Shown: piece after piece, positions 22,522 to 32,800 of the stretch | How positions within the stretch are numbered: the first letter of the stretch is position 1 | Layout of the letters: every line of letters starts with the position of its first letter | From: Corallochytrium limacisporum | Lineage: Eukaryota > Opisthokonta | DNA: 64,000 nucleotides | Reading direction: 5' to 3' | Assembly (NCBI GenBank): GCA_002811645.1 | Contig: PDIP01000038.1 | Coordinates: 59,129-123,128, forward strand | Notes under the pieces: generated by a model | Seen by the model: only the letters and a program-made list of their open reading frames with translations | Told to the model about the DNA's origin: nothing | Databases searched by the model: none | Translations under genes and position numbers: made by a program

Positions 22522-23331
22522 TGTGTTTTGATCTGGGCTGTACTAAACCTGTATCTCCTTTAACCACAATATGCTAATGAACAGCTCTACGATACTATGT
22601 CCAGCAAGATGTACCGTCTACTTTGGTTACCCGAAGTCAAGACCTAGCCCGTTCTCAACCACAGTACCCTTCACAGAGTCACCACACACAGCATTGGTAC
22701 TATACGTCGATAAACCTAGCATATGTAAATACCACTCAGGCCTTGCAAGATTCACTAGGCAATTCCAATGGACTGTTCGAACGAATATGCTTATATGGAC
22801 TCGGAACAGTGCTCGGCCGTGGTAGACCACCAGGTGACAAGCTAGTGTCGCGGGGCGCGGGACCGCGGATCCCCACCCACCACGCGGGTCTCTGGCCCGG
22901 AGGTGTGTGACCCGCGCGGCTGGTATTGGGAAGGGGCCACAGGAGGAAGCGAGAGAGTCCCTCCCAGAGGAACCTAAGAGGTAAGGAATTTTACTGGGGG
23001 GACTAAATGGAACGGGGTGTGCATTGGGATGGGGAGAGAGAGAGAGAGAGACGGGAAACGATGGCTCAGTTCATCGCAAGCGGCTGTCAACTTTATTCTT
23101 TGATGAGGAATCTGTTTCCCATGCATGGTCTGCGTTAAATGCTATTTCCAAACCATTCCTTGCGCTGTAGATACCCCCTTCCAACAGTGACAAGGTGATT
23201 TCTTCGCACCGTCGATCATGGATCTGGGCGCAAAGCACAAGCGAAAATAGGAAGGGCAAGCGAATGTAAAGTTGGAGGCGTACGTGTTGCGACCTGTGAA
23301 CCGAATGACGACGTAGTTTTCCGCTTTCAAA
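22522..23331. promoter_or_regulatory. shared 5' region between RRS1 and UTP16-like gene
   Basis: This 810-bp region drives two ribosome-biogenesis genes in opposite directions. It contains a (GA)9 run at 23034-23051 and one GATGAG hexamer at 23102-23107. GATGAG is the core of the yeast PAC element found upstream of ribosome-biogenesis genes, but a hexamer is expected by chance at this length, so the regulatory reading is an inference. Confidence 0.35.
23034..23051. repeat. (GA)9 dinucleotide repeat
   Basis: Nine perfect GA units lie in the region between RRS1 and the UTP16-like gene. Such runs can act as GAGA-type promoter elements or be neutral microsatellites. Confidence 0.95.
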
Positions 23332-24339
23332 ATGGTGAAGAAACACTTGTTTGTAGACGGGGACGATTTGGATGACCCCCTTCGTGAAGTTGCTGCTTCC
23401 GGTTTGCAGAACAAGCAGAAGCGCAGAAATCCCGACATACCAATCCCTGAAGATTCAGAGGATGAAGCACCTGAGGAAGTCTCGGCCAAGGCAGCCAAAC
23501 GTTTTGTAAAATCTAAGGAATCTGACCAACAGAAGGCCATTCAAGCAAAGCAAAAGAGGGAGAAAAGAGTGCGCCGTCAGAAACAGCAAGCCGCTCTATT
23601 GGCAAAGACAGACAAGCAGAAGAAGCAGAAGATAGACACGGAAGTAGCCGATAACCCAGAATTGACCAGACGGGGTCCCACCGCCTTGCCTCAGCATATT
23701 CTTGACGCTGCTGCGGAGTCGGAAAATCTTGCGACTGATCGTTCCAGCAGCATCGAGTTGGGGCGTGTACTTGAGCGCAAGCGCTCCTTTGAAGAGGCGG
23801 ACGCCATCGGTGACGATGACGATGACTATATGGATCCTGAGCTGGTGGAGCTACTCAAGGATAGCGCAGGCTTCCCAGGAGCCAATGGATCTGAGGCCGG
23901 TGACGACTCGATCCTCGGCGACGAGGTCTTCCCGGAAGAGGGTAACTTGTCCGACGAAGCATTTGTCATGGGTCTTCATGACGATTATGAGTACGATGAA
24001 GAAGAAATGTCAGACCAGGAGGGAGCAAACACCGAATTCTATGAAGATCGCAACGGCGCAAAGGCCAGCACCAGCAACTCCACAACCAGCCACGCCGGGC
24101 TGGCGAAAAAGAACGGCGTTGTGGCAGTGCCCCTGTCCGCGTTCAGCGCACGCAGCCACATCACAAAGGACCACCGCGCGTCCGCCCTCGCCTGGCGTAA
24201 TAGACGCGTCTACCAGCAGATGGGAACAGGCGGCAACCGAGGGCATCCGGCATCCCGCATAAATGCCGTCGATGACAGAGGGCGCATGAAGTCCAAGAGG
24301 CACCGTCCTGGGGTTCGTTTCCGCTCTAATATGACATAG
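23332..24339 (+). CDS. U3 snoRNP/SSU processome protein, UTP16 (BUD21/NOL7)-like
   Basis: The product is 335 aa, rich in Lys and Asp/Glu. The N-terminal block 'SEDEAPEEVSAKAAKRF' followed by a long basic helix matches the core of the UTP16/BUD21/NOL7 family, where Asp-Glu-Ala-Pro-Glu precedes a charged helix. This protein works in nucleolar 18S rRNA processing within the 90S pre-ribosome. A middle acidic region (about 160-250) is specific to this protein, and the C-terminus is basic ('KSKRHRPGVRF'), as in NOL7. It is longer than yeast BUD21 (about 214 aa). The assignment rests on one short motif plus composition, so it is moderate. The ATG at 23332 has a fair context (AAAATGG). It diverges from RRS1 and converges on the histidine kinase with 103 bp between stops. 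Confidence 0.6.
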   Translation: MVKKHLFVDGDDLDDPLREVAASGLQNKQKRRNPDIPIPEDSEDEAPEEVSAKAAKRFVKSKESDQQKAIQAKQKREKRVRRQKQQAALLAKTDKQKKQKIDTEVADNPELTRRGPTALPQHILDAAAESENLATDRSSSIELGRVLERKRSFEEADAIGDDDDDYMDPELVELLKDSAGFPGANGSEAGDDSILGDEVFPEEGNLSDEAFVMGLHDDYEYDEEEMSDQEGANTEFYEDRNGAKASTSNSTTSHAGLAKKNGVVAVPLSAFSARSHITKDHRASALAWRNRRVYQQMGTGGNRGHPASRINAVDDRGRMKSKRHRPGVRFRSNMT

Positions 24340-24442
24340 TATACACAGGCTCGATTCAAATAAGAACGCGATTGCGCAATTGAAATAGAATTATATACAG
24401 AAACTGTTCTTTATCTTGTGCATGAAGATATCACTTCTCAAC

Positions 24443-27400
24443 TCATGCTGCTTCACGGGCATGGTTGTACTTTCCCAGAATTCTGCGCAACACTTGGAGG
24501 CTGAAGGGTTTAGACATATAGTCGTCCATGCCAACCCTAAGACACTTCTCCATGTCCTCGGGCATTGCATTTGCAGTGACGGCCACAATGTATGGCGGTC
24601 GGGAGTCGTTCAGAGTCTCCCGAATTTGACGAGTGGCGCCGAAGCCATCCATCAGTGGCATGTGCATGTCCATGAAGATCACATGCGGCACTTGATTCTG
24701 TGAATTAAGGACCATTTCGCAGGCTTCGATGCCATTGTTCGCAATGGAAATCTGAGCCGTCGTCTCATCAATGCCGACCTTCTCGAGAAACTTGATTAGG
24801 AGCATCTGGTTGATCTCGTTGTCTTCCACAATGAGCACGCGCCAGGGAACCTGGGAGCCGGTGCTCACAATGTCCACCACTTCGTCAGAATGAGGCACAT
24901 GATCAGCTGCGCCCAATCCCACATCCAGTGGCAGGACTGGCGCGGGTTCATTTGAGATCATGTGGAAGCCACGAACTTCCATGATGCGTTTAGCCACAGT
25001 CATGAATCGCACAGGTTTGTTCACATCGCAAACAATATGTTCCAGGATGGGATTGATGTCCTCGCTGAGACTGCTGGCACTGTCAGTCTTTCTGTTGTCC
25101 TCGCTCATGCGGGTCGCGGCTGGCACAGGAGAATCCATGAACGGCGTCTGGTTCTTATTGTGGCCCATAATGACAAAGCGCATGTCTGGGTTCGCGTCCA
25201 GTAGACGGACAATAGCATTTTGAGTGGCGTTGAAAGTGCAGTCCGACGTCTGGGAGCCCGTGAAGCTGCCTCTCCGGCTGCTGGTTCGTGTGGATTCCGA
25301 GCCAGAGTGACCGTCACTAGAAAGCAATACCAGATCGATGCCGCCTCGGGCGACCAGGGGAGTTGCCTCCTCGACTGTTGCACACCCGTTTATCCTAAGA
25401 CCCCAGTTCTGGAATTGCCGCACCATAGCTGTGCGCGATCCATTGTGGCTGTCCACAACTAGCACAGTGTTGCGGTGAGGAGTGAAAGGGTCCTTGGAGA
25501 TCTTCTTGAAGTCAGGAGGACCCTCACCTTCAGCGAGATAGCCAATAAAATTTGCCGGGAATTCCTCTGGACTAAGCTTGCAAGCCTCCACCCTGACATT
25601 GAAGCAGAAGCTGGAGCCTACGTCCACAGTGGATTGTTCTAGCCAAGCATCACCACCCATCAGGCGGGCCATCTGCCGACAAATAGCCAGACCCAGTCCA
25701 GTACCGCCGTAGACTCTCGAGGTCGAAGCATCAAGCTGGTGGAATGGTCTGAAGAGCATGCCTTGCTTTTCCGCAGGAATGCCGACACCAGTGTCGAGGA
25801 TCGTGAAACGGATTCTGACACCACTGCTGCTGGCCAGACCACGGCCGTCTGAGCTACATAAAGACTGAGACGGGGTCACGGGGCCCTGGGCCTCGTACAA
25901 CCCTGCTGAGATCGAGCTCTTTAGATGAGACTCTACTGGTTTCGCTACTGATGTGGTATGGACACTCAGATTCGGGGTCGAGCGGCTCTGTTCCTCTTCT
26001 GGGAGGCTACAGTCGTGCAGATAGTCCAGACTCTCTACCATTGCATTGGTTGCCGGCTGATGTTTCTGGCCCCGAGAGAAGGATCGGGACATGCGGCCTA
26101 TGCGATGGCTGCTTCCAGAGCCTCTCAGTAGACGATTTAGACCACGGTTACTAGTGTTCTCCGAATGGGATTGGACTGCCTCTTCGTTGGGTTCTGACAT
26201 GGCGGTGTCTGACATTGCGATGGAGTTGGTCTCCAAGCTGACCTGGACACTGACAGATCCGGTGTCCGTGAATTTCAAGGCGTTGCTTAGGAAATTGCAC
26301 AGAACCTGGCGCAGGCGATGCTCATCAGCCTCGATAAACTCGGGTACGGTATCATCCATGACATAGTATACATCCAAATGGGCGTTTTTCATGCCAGGGA
26401 CAGTGATGTGAAGGGCATCTTCGATACACGAGCGCAGACTGAAGCGAGTCTTTTGCAGTTCCATTTGCCCACTTTCTATCTTAGAAAAGTCGAGCAAATC
26501 ATTCACAACCATGAGAAGGTGGTGACCGCTGACCTTAATGTTCTTAAGGTATTCACGTTGCTGTAGATTGAGCTCCGCATCCTCAAGCAGAGAAGTCATA
26601 CCAATCACACCGGATATTGGCGTGCGCAGTTCGTGGCTCATGTTCGCCAGAAACAGGGTCTTCGCCTCACTCAGAGCCTTGGCCTTATCACGTTCAAGTT
26701 CGGCTATGCGCTGACGTTTACGGTATTTGATGTTCTTCTGCCTCTTCCACACGAGGAAGGCTAAGAAAGCAGCCGCACAGGTGGCCAACACAATCACCAC
26801 ATAAATCCACGTTGGAGTTGTATGTTGTGGTGGGAGACCAACATTGAGGCTAAGCTCTCCTTCTTGCACCACTTCATCTTCATAGAGGAATACCACGGAT
26901 GCCCGTCCTTCGGTTTTAAAGGTCAGCGAGAAGCAGAGCGTGTAACTATTCTGACGACTGAAAGACCGATCGCCGCAGTCGACTGGTTGAGCAATTTTGC
27001 GTTCACCGTCGCCATCTTCATAGGTAGCAACCAGTAAGTCCTCGTGGATAGAGGTAGGGTTGTCAAAGGAGTCTTGAGGATGTACGGCAATGATGAGATT
27101 GCTGCCCGCTTGCACAAGGCCATCCGGCAAACCATCTACGCGGAAGTGTGCTACATCAGGCGGGCCGGCAACGATCTCGCGAATAAACGAAGGACCGCCT
27201 TGCAAGGCTTCACCATTGATGATTACGGTAATGGTATAGACATCTGCTAGAGTAATATCAGCGTAAAATGTCTCACTACCATCGGGATTCACTTCAGAGA
27301 ATGGACGCACAAGTGTCTTCTGACCAGAGATGAAAACACGGACTCTCTCACCCGGCTCATTGCGGAGATTGCCAAACTGATCCGCAGTCGTGATAGTGAG

Positions 27401-29854
27401 ACTCTGGTTCAGGCTTGCCGGCAGCGTTGTAGATTCAATCAGAGGTCCAACGGCGGTACTGGTTTCACCAGCGGCAGGGCCAGGAACAGTGGTGATCGTA
27501 AACGGTGAATCCAGGAAAGCACCCACGGCGTCGGCACCCGCAACTTCGGTGGCATCGAAGCGGTTAGGCACGGACAGGTGGAAATCATGAGATGTTCCAC
27601 GCATGAAGATGATCGCCGTCTCAATGACGACTGTTCCTGTGGCAGTAGCCCTAAAGGGCGCCTGGAACGTCTGTGACTCTTCATCATACTGCCAGTCAAT
27701 TAGTGCTCCATCGGATAAGTCAAATTGGTTAGTCATGGCATCTCGTTCATCAGGACTGTCGGTGATGTTCAAGACGGACGAGACTATGCGGTATCGCGGA
27801 TGAGGTAGAACGATATCACCCTTCTTGTCACGTGCGTCGAAAATGAGTTTCAACTCAGTTCCGGCTGCAAAGGTTATCGCCATTCCGTCATTCTCAATGT
27901 TATCAGTCGTATTCGTATTGACCACACTGATCTTACACTTCATCACATCTGGGAAGAAAACACTGCGGTACGAACCAGGGAAGAGTACGCCTTGGTCGCT
28001 GTCACCGGCCAGCAATGCGATCGTCATTTCATGGCAGTTTTGAGTGAGGAAGGTCGTGGGTGGAATGACTGTGGATGCGCCGAGGACAGCACCAAGAGTC
28101 GGTACAGCAGTCGGCAATGTCTCAACTATGCCATCCATAACCACTGCAGTATCGTCCTTGTTCAAACGGACACTCTCGTGCCATATATCAAGTTCAATGG
28201 CCATGACGTCTGCAAAGTGAGGATGGATGTGGTAGAAGCATTTCTCACGCGGCTTGAAGGGCACAGGACTGAGAGAGCCAGGTAAGTTTCCGCTTTCTTC
28301 AGTAAGTTCAATAACACCGGAGCATTCCTTGCCAGCGTTGAGGTCCAACACGACATTCACTGGAGCCATTGAATTGTTCTCAACAGTGATATCGACGATG
28401 CAGCCCTCACCGATGAGAAATTCCATTTCTACCTCGCGCTCCGTGGGACCTAGAGTGACGGACTCTTGCAGTTGAACTTCTCCATCATGAGTGACTGTGA
28501 TGGAAGCAGAAAGATCAACATTGTAGACTACCTCCTCGTAAAAGATGAGATAGTCAAAGTCAATGTCATCCTTAGTCATGCCAGGTACATAAACAGGTCC
28601 TTCCAGCCGGTTGAGTAGCAAGTCGTTCAAGACGAAATTTACCGAAAAGAGCTGTTCCGGCAGGACAGTCGGTCCCAGACGCGCCGATTGGGACATATTT
28701 TGACCTATGGATAGCGGCTGAGTCTGCGGTCCGACTAGACCAAGTGTGTTGGGGCGAGTGAACGCCCAGGTTGCAGACCAACATGGTCTGTCCTCTCCTG
28801 CCATTGAACGACTATTCAACTTACTGTACATGATTACAACGCTCTGAAAAGGCACCTCCACTTGAAGCGTACTAGGAGGTGGATTATCTTCGTCGTAGAG
28901 CACACTGTTTGTTTTGAGAGTGGGGTCGTTCCAGACGTCTCCAACACCCCCACTCACTGTGTAGATTTCGAGGCTCTCATCTTCGCCAAAGGTGACATTA
29001 AAGAGAGATATGTCCATTACCAATCCTAATTCCTCATTGAGTACTGTCGGTGCACCAGCGCTTGGTAGAAAGACCGAGATACAATCCTTCTTCATAGTAT
29101 CGCGCGATGAGTCCAAGAGGTCACCGGAGAGTCCGGTATAGAGACCTGCTCCATTGCACCTCGCTCCGCGCGGCAGGACTTGAAAAGGACCGTATGCAGC
29201 ATCACTCTCCATGTACTGTGCATAGACTTGCTGCCCTTTGAAGAAGTATATGACGCCATCATTTCGGAAGACTCCATCAATGCCATCTGGTACACCTGGG
29301 TACAACTCGCCAATAGCTGTTGTCGATCCTCGTACGCGTTGTGGTCCGCTAAGGGTCAACGTGTAGTCGATGACAGTTGTCGGCAAGAACAGACGCAGAA
29401 TATCATCATCAACGACGAACGTTGCTGTAATGGTACCAGGGACAATACCTTCGATAGCGACCTCCTGGGCAACACACCCGAAAACACCCCGTCTCCAAAC
29501 GAGGTAAAGCAAATCTCCTACGATGATTACCGTGACGGTATTATTCTTGTACACGGCATCAACATCCTCCGGGCGCTCAAACCAGTCCCCACATTTACCT
29601 TCAACAGGCTTATGCGTTATGAAAAACTCATCTGTTGGCGTGATCTCTGTGCTGCGTTTTGTGAGGAAGTCGTAAACCTGTACGCCATCCTCGGAAATGA
29701 ATACGGCCCGCGCATCCCGAGTTGGTTCTGGAGTATCAATGTATACACCCTTCATAGGCAAACGTATCCCATCGAATGCACGTTGTGCCGCTGTCAGCAC
29801 TGCAAAGCTGCAGATCACTGCCAGCACGGCTGTAACCCATCTCTGCACTTGCAT
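24443..29854 (-). CDS. transmembrane hybrid histidine kinase with CUB-like and filamin-type extracellular domains
   Basis: The product is 1,803 aa. A signal peptide (about 1-23) precedes a roughly 990-residue extracellular region, one transmembrane helix (about 1014-1035) and a cytosolic hybrid kinase. In the ectodomain, residues about 509-580 resemble a CUB domain (Cys-Ser-Gly-Val start, paired Cys, 'CFYHIHPHF'). Two later segments look like filamin/Ig repeats ('TTADQFGNLRNEPGERVRV' near 820 and 'VHPQDSFDNPTS' near 928). The kinase has an H box with His1074 ('NMSHELRTPISG'), an N box near 1185, and G boxes 'DTGVGIP' near 1355 and 'GGTGLGLAI'. A segment near 1470-1640 looks like a receiver that lost its Asp ('DLVLLSSDG'). 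The final receiver has Asp1729 ('VIFMDMHMPLMDG') and the Lys in 'DYMSKPF'. It likely senses an external ligand or cell-wall state and feeds a phosphorelay (HPt, SSK1/SKN7 type), by inference. Single exon. Confidence 0.92.
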   Translation of the reverse strand: MQVQRWVTAVLAVICSFAVLTAAQRAFDGIRLPMKGVYIDTPEPTRDARAVFISEDGVQVYDFLTKRSTEITPTDEFFITHKPVEGKCGDWFERPEDVDAVYKNNTVTVIIVGDLLYLVWRRGVFGCVAQEVAIEGIVPGTITATFVVDDDILRLFLPTTVIDYTLTLSGPQRVRGSTTAIGELYPGVPDGIDGVFRNDGVIYFFKGQQVYAQYMESDAAYGPFQVLPRGARCNGAGLYTGLSGDLLDSSRDTMKKDCISVFLPSAGAPTVLNEELGLVMDISLFNVTFGEDESLEIYTVSGGVGDVWNDPTLKTNSVLYDEDNPPPSTLQVEVPFQSVVIMYSKLNSRSMAGEDRPCWSATWAFTRPNTLGLVGPQTQPLSIGQNMSQSARLGPTVLPEQLFSVNFVLNDLLLNRLEGPVYVPGMTKDDIDFDYLIFYEEVVYNVDLSASITVTHDGEVQLQESVTLGPTEREVEMEFLIGEGCIVDITVENNSMAPVNVVLDLNAGKECSGVIELTEESGNLPGSLSPVPFKPREKCFYHIHPHFADVMAIELDIWHESVRLNKDDTAVVMDGIVETLPTAVPTLGAVLGASTVIPPTTFLTQNCHEMTIALLAGDSDQGVLFPGSYRSVFFPDVMKCKISVVNTNTTDNIENDGMAITFAAGTELKLIFDARDKKGDIVLPHPRYRIVSSVLNITDSPDERDAMTNQFDLSDGALIDWQYDEESQTFQAPFRATATGTVVIETAIIFMRGTSHDFHLSVPNRFDATEVAGADAVGAFLDSPFTITTVPGPAAGETSTAVGPLIESTTLPASLNQSLTITTADQFGNLRNEPGERVRVFISGQKTLVRPFSEVNPDGSETFYADITLADVYTITVIINGEALQGGPSFIREIVAGPPDVAHFRVDGLPDGLVQAGSNLIIAVHPQDSFDNPTSIHEDLLVATYEDGDGERKIAQPVDCGDRSFSRQNSYTLCFSLTFKTEGRASVVFLYEDEVVQEGELSLNVGLPPQHTTPTWIYVVIVLATCAAAFLAFLVWKRQKNIKYRKRQRIAELERDKAKALSEAKTLFLANMSHELRTPISGVIGMTSLLEDAELNLQQREYLKNIKVSGHHLLMVVNDLLDFSKIESGQMELQKTRFSLRSCIEDALHITVPGMKNAHLDVYYVMDDTVPEFIEADEHRLRQVLCNFLSNALKFTDTGSVSVQVSLETNSIAMSDTAMSEPNEEAVQSHSENTSNRGLNRLLRGSGSSHRIGRMSRSFSRGQKHQPATNAMVESLDYLHDCSLPEEEQSRSTPNLSVHTTSVAKPVESHLKSSISAGLYEAQGPVTPSQSLCSSDGRGLASSSGVRIRFTILDTGVGIPAEKQGMLFRPFHQLDASTSRVYGGTGLGLAICRQMARLMGGDAWLEQSTVDVGSSFCFNVRVEACKLSPEEFPANFIGYLAEGEGPPDFKKISKDPFTPHRNTVLVVDSHNGSRTAMVRQFQNWGLRINGCATVEEATPLVARGGIDLVLLSSDGHSGSESTRTSSRRGSFTGSQTSDCTFNATQNAIVRLLDANPDMRFVIMGHNKNQTPFMDSPVPAATRMSEDNRKTDSASSLSEDINPILEHIVCDVNKPVRFMTVAKRIMEVRGFHMISNEPAPVLPLDVGLGAADHVPHSDEVVDIVSTGSQVPWRVLIVEDNEINQMLLIKFLEKVGIDETTAQISIANNGIEACEMVLNSQNQVPHVIFMDMHMPLMDGFGATRQIRETLNDSRPPYIVAVTANAMPEDMEKCLRVGMDDYMSKPFSLQVLRRILGKYNHAREAA

Positions 29855-32800
29855 CTTGCTAGTGTGATTTCTTCATAGGTATAACTTCCCTATTTTATTC
29901 GAAGCTACATACTTCTGTCGCTCTAAATTTCCCTTCAGTTCCACATACTCTGTCTTTGTTCTTGGTTCAATTGAATGTTATGACCGTTATTTGAAGTCAG
30001 GAATACAATTTCCTGGTTGTGGTAGACCCGAACCATCAAGTTCAAAGAATTACAAAATCGATCTCTACAATACCTTTCGTTTCCAGGCGCCGTGGAACAT
30101 CTCTATGCCCCAAGAGTTTTTTGGAAAATACATAATATCAACAAACAATATCCATCGACCATCTCCAACCCCGACCGTATCGATGCAAGAGCGGCAACGC
30201 TTACGTCGAAGTGGAGATTGGAACTAAAGATGAATGGTCCCGGACGCAGACAGACCTTTCCCCCCTCAGGCCCCTCCCGCGCTTCCACCCCTGCTCAGCT
30301 TGTTCCCTGTTTTTCTCTGTATTTTTTTCGCTGATCCATGATTCTCTCTTGAAAGCTCATCAAAACTCTCTGAACTTGGCCAGTGGAGCAAAAGGTTCCA
30401 TGGCCCTGTTCCCTTCCTCCCCTCGCTCCGTGGAGTATGAGTTGTACCATAAATTATGCACGTAGTGTGACAGTTGGTGTAGATCGTTCTTGGCTTGCTT
30501 CGCTCGGATGGATGGTGAGGCACGCAGAGCTCTGCGAAGGGGTGGACGGTTTATCGTCAACGTCATTTTGGCAGGCAAACGGATTAGTGGGCGAGCCGGG
30601 AAAAATATTCAGGCCAAAAACAACTGACACTGACCGTGACAGCACCGACCCTCCATATCCCCTGGACCTCCCCCTCTCCCGGGGAACCTACGCAGAGCCT
30701 GGCGAGAACGTGGCAGTGAAACCCGCTGAAAAGATTCTGAGGCAAAAGCACCAAAGATCGCGGCGCACATGTAAGGAATTTTAATACTGAAAGTAGGACG
30801 GATTGGAAGCGAGATCGAAAATTTGGATAGATTGCAGACGCTTCCCCCCCCCCCTCCTTCTCCCGTAACCCCCCGCGCACCGCGTTTGAAAGATCGATGG
30901 AGAGGGTTTTATCGGCAGGGAATTCCGCTGAGACACGCATGCGAACCTAAAAATCTAGCTTATATATTTTGTATGCAGAATGGCCCAAAGTCGGGAGTCT
31001 ATTTAAAATTCGATGGGAGTAGCGGGCTTTTTAGGTTAATCATCGACTTTAGCCTGGCCACTGAAGGTATGATGAGGTCAAGAGAACGGAAGAAAAAAGC
31101 AGGGTCCATCGGCTTCCAGGGCTACACAACAACCAAAAATTTGTTGACTGGAAGGCTAAATGTGATTGTTGAGGGATTGGAGGTACGTCCATTTCCTTCC
31201 ATTCCTTCGCCTAAAGTTGATTTTCAAGGTGTTTTGGCAGACCGCAGGTTTGGGTTGATGTTTTAGGCCTTCTTTCTGTCGGACGAATAAAATAGGGAGA
31301 GAGAAATTCTGGGACTTGGTGCTTTTTGGCTTCCCCACTCGCGATTTGTTTTGCGCCAGCCAACCAAAAAGTTGTTCTGCGGGCAAAAGGAAGTTCTACG
31401 TAGTGGTACCGTTGTCTTATCATTGGTCGGGGGTACCGGGGTGTTCGATCGGCAGAGCGACGCCAAGAGAGGGAACTGCTGGGAGGGGAGAGAGGGGGAG
31501 CGAGATCGAGACGGGCTGGGTCATTAGCTCACATGGTTACTGTGAGAGAAAGGATTTTGGCTGAGGTACCTGCTAAAGGTGCGGATGTGCCGTAGGAGAA
31601 CTGAAACTAAATATTAGGAAACCCGACGGCACGCGGAGAGGGAGGGTCCATCGAAGAAGTCCGCGCACCAAAGGACCATCAAACAAAGAAGCGCTGAACA
31701 AAACAAAGAGTGTAAGGGAGAGACGTCGTGTCCAAGCAAGAACAGACAAAGAAAACATAGAACAGGCACAGAGTGACATAGCGGTAAGTAGTGGGACAAG
31801 GATCTTTTGCTATCTTACTGGGGATGGGTACGGACACTCGCAGGACAAGACTGTGACGCAGAAAAGTCTCGATAGCATATGTACATATCATACTCGCACA
31901 CGTAGAGGACCAAATGCAGAACCCATACTGTGCGGAACCGCATGACAATGTCGTTGTCTGCGTAATCACAGCGCACATCCCCCGATCTTTACGTGCCATC
32001 AAATGACATCCTGAAACTCGTCAACTTCTTATAAAGGTGCAATATTTTTAATACCCAATACATTGTCAGCGGCGGCTCAATCCAGAGAGAACCGTTCTAA
32101 TTCTACATGCATCTTGACTTCGCAAGCGAGCGCGGCATTCTGTTCATGGGGATGTATGCGAAATACTGCCCCAGCTGTCCAGCGCCTGTTTATCTTAGTT
32201 AATATTCGATAGCCATTGGGGCCTACTTCTTCGAAGGAATGTGTGGCTTTATGGCTTTGTCGCCGTGCTACATTCACGACATCCCCGTTGCCTTTCGGAG
32301 TGGCCTTTGCCTTTGGTACTCAGAGTGGTCGGGAGAGTGTAAGCTCGTTCGTAGTGTATGAAAGATTGTGACACCAAAGCACGCAGCTACTGCGGTATCC
32401 TCACTCCTCGTGAGATCTCCCACATACTCCCCCATAGGGAACCACATTTGTTCCATTTCTTTCACACACGAACTTCAGAGGGCCAGTTCGTCCAAAACAT
32501 TCCAGCACAAAGCCGCCTCCATTTGTTCCAAAACCTAAACGGTTACTACTCACCCCACATTACTAAAATATTGTAGGACTGTGGGACGCTTATGCCTTAT
32601 GCCACCGGTGGCAGTCATTAAGTCGAAAACACTCGCTGTATTGGTAGCATCGCCATGGTCCGACATGTATGCGGGAGAGGGAGAGAGAGGTTGTGGATCG
32701 ATTGGTTTGGCCCTACATTAAGTACGCTGGTAGTATTCGATACATCTAAGCCGGTGGACACTTGTGATTCTAGAGTCACTATACCATTTCTACCCGCCCC

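Noticed and set aside
29180-29878. 232-codon + strand frame opposite the kinase ectodomain
   Set aside because: Antisense of a well-supported signal-peptide and ectodomain coding region.
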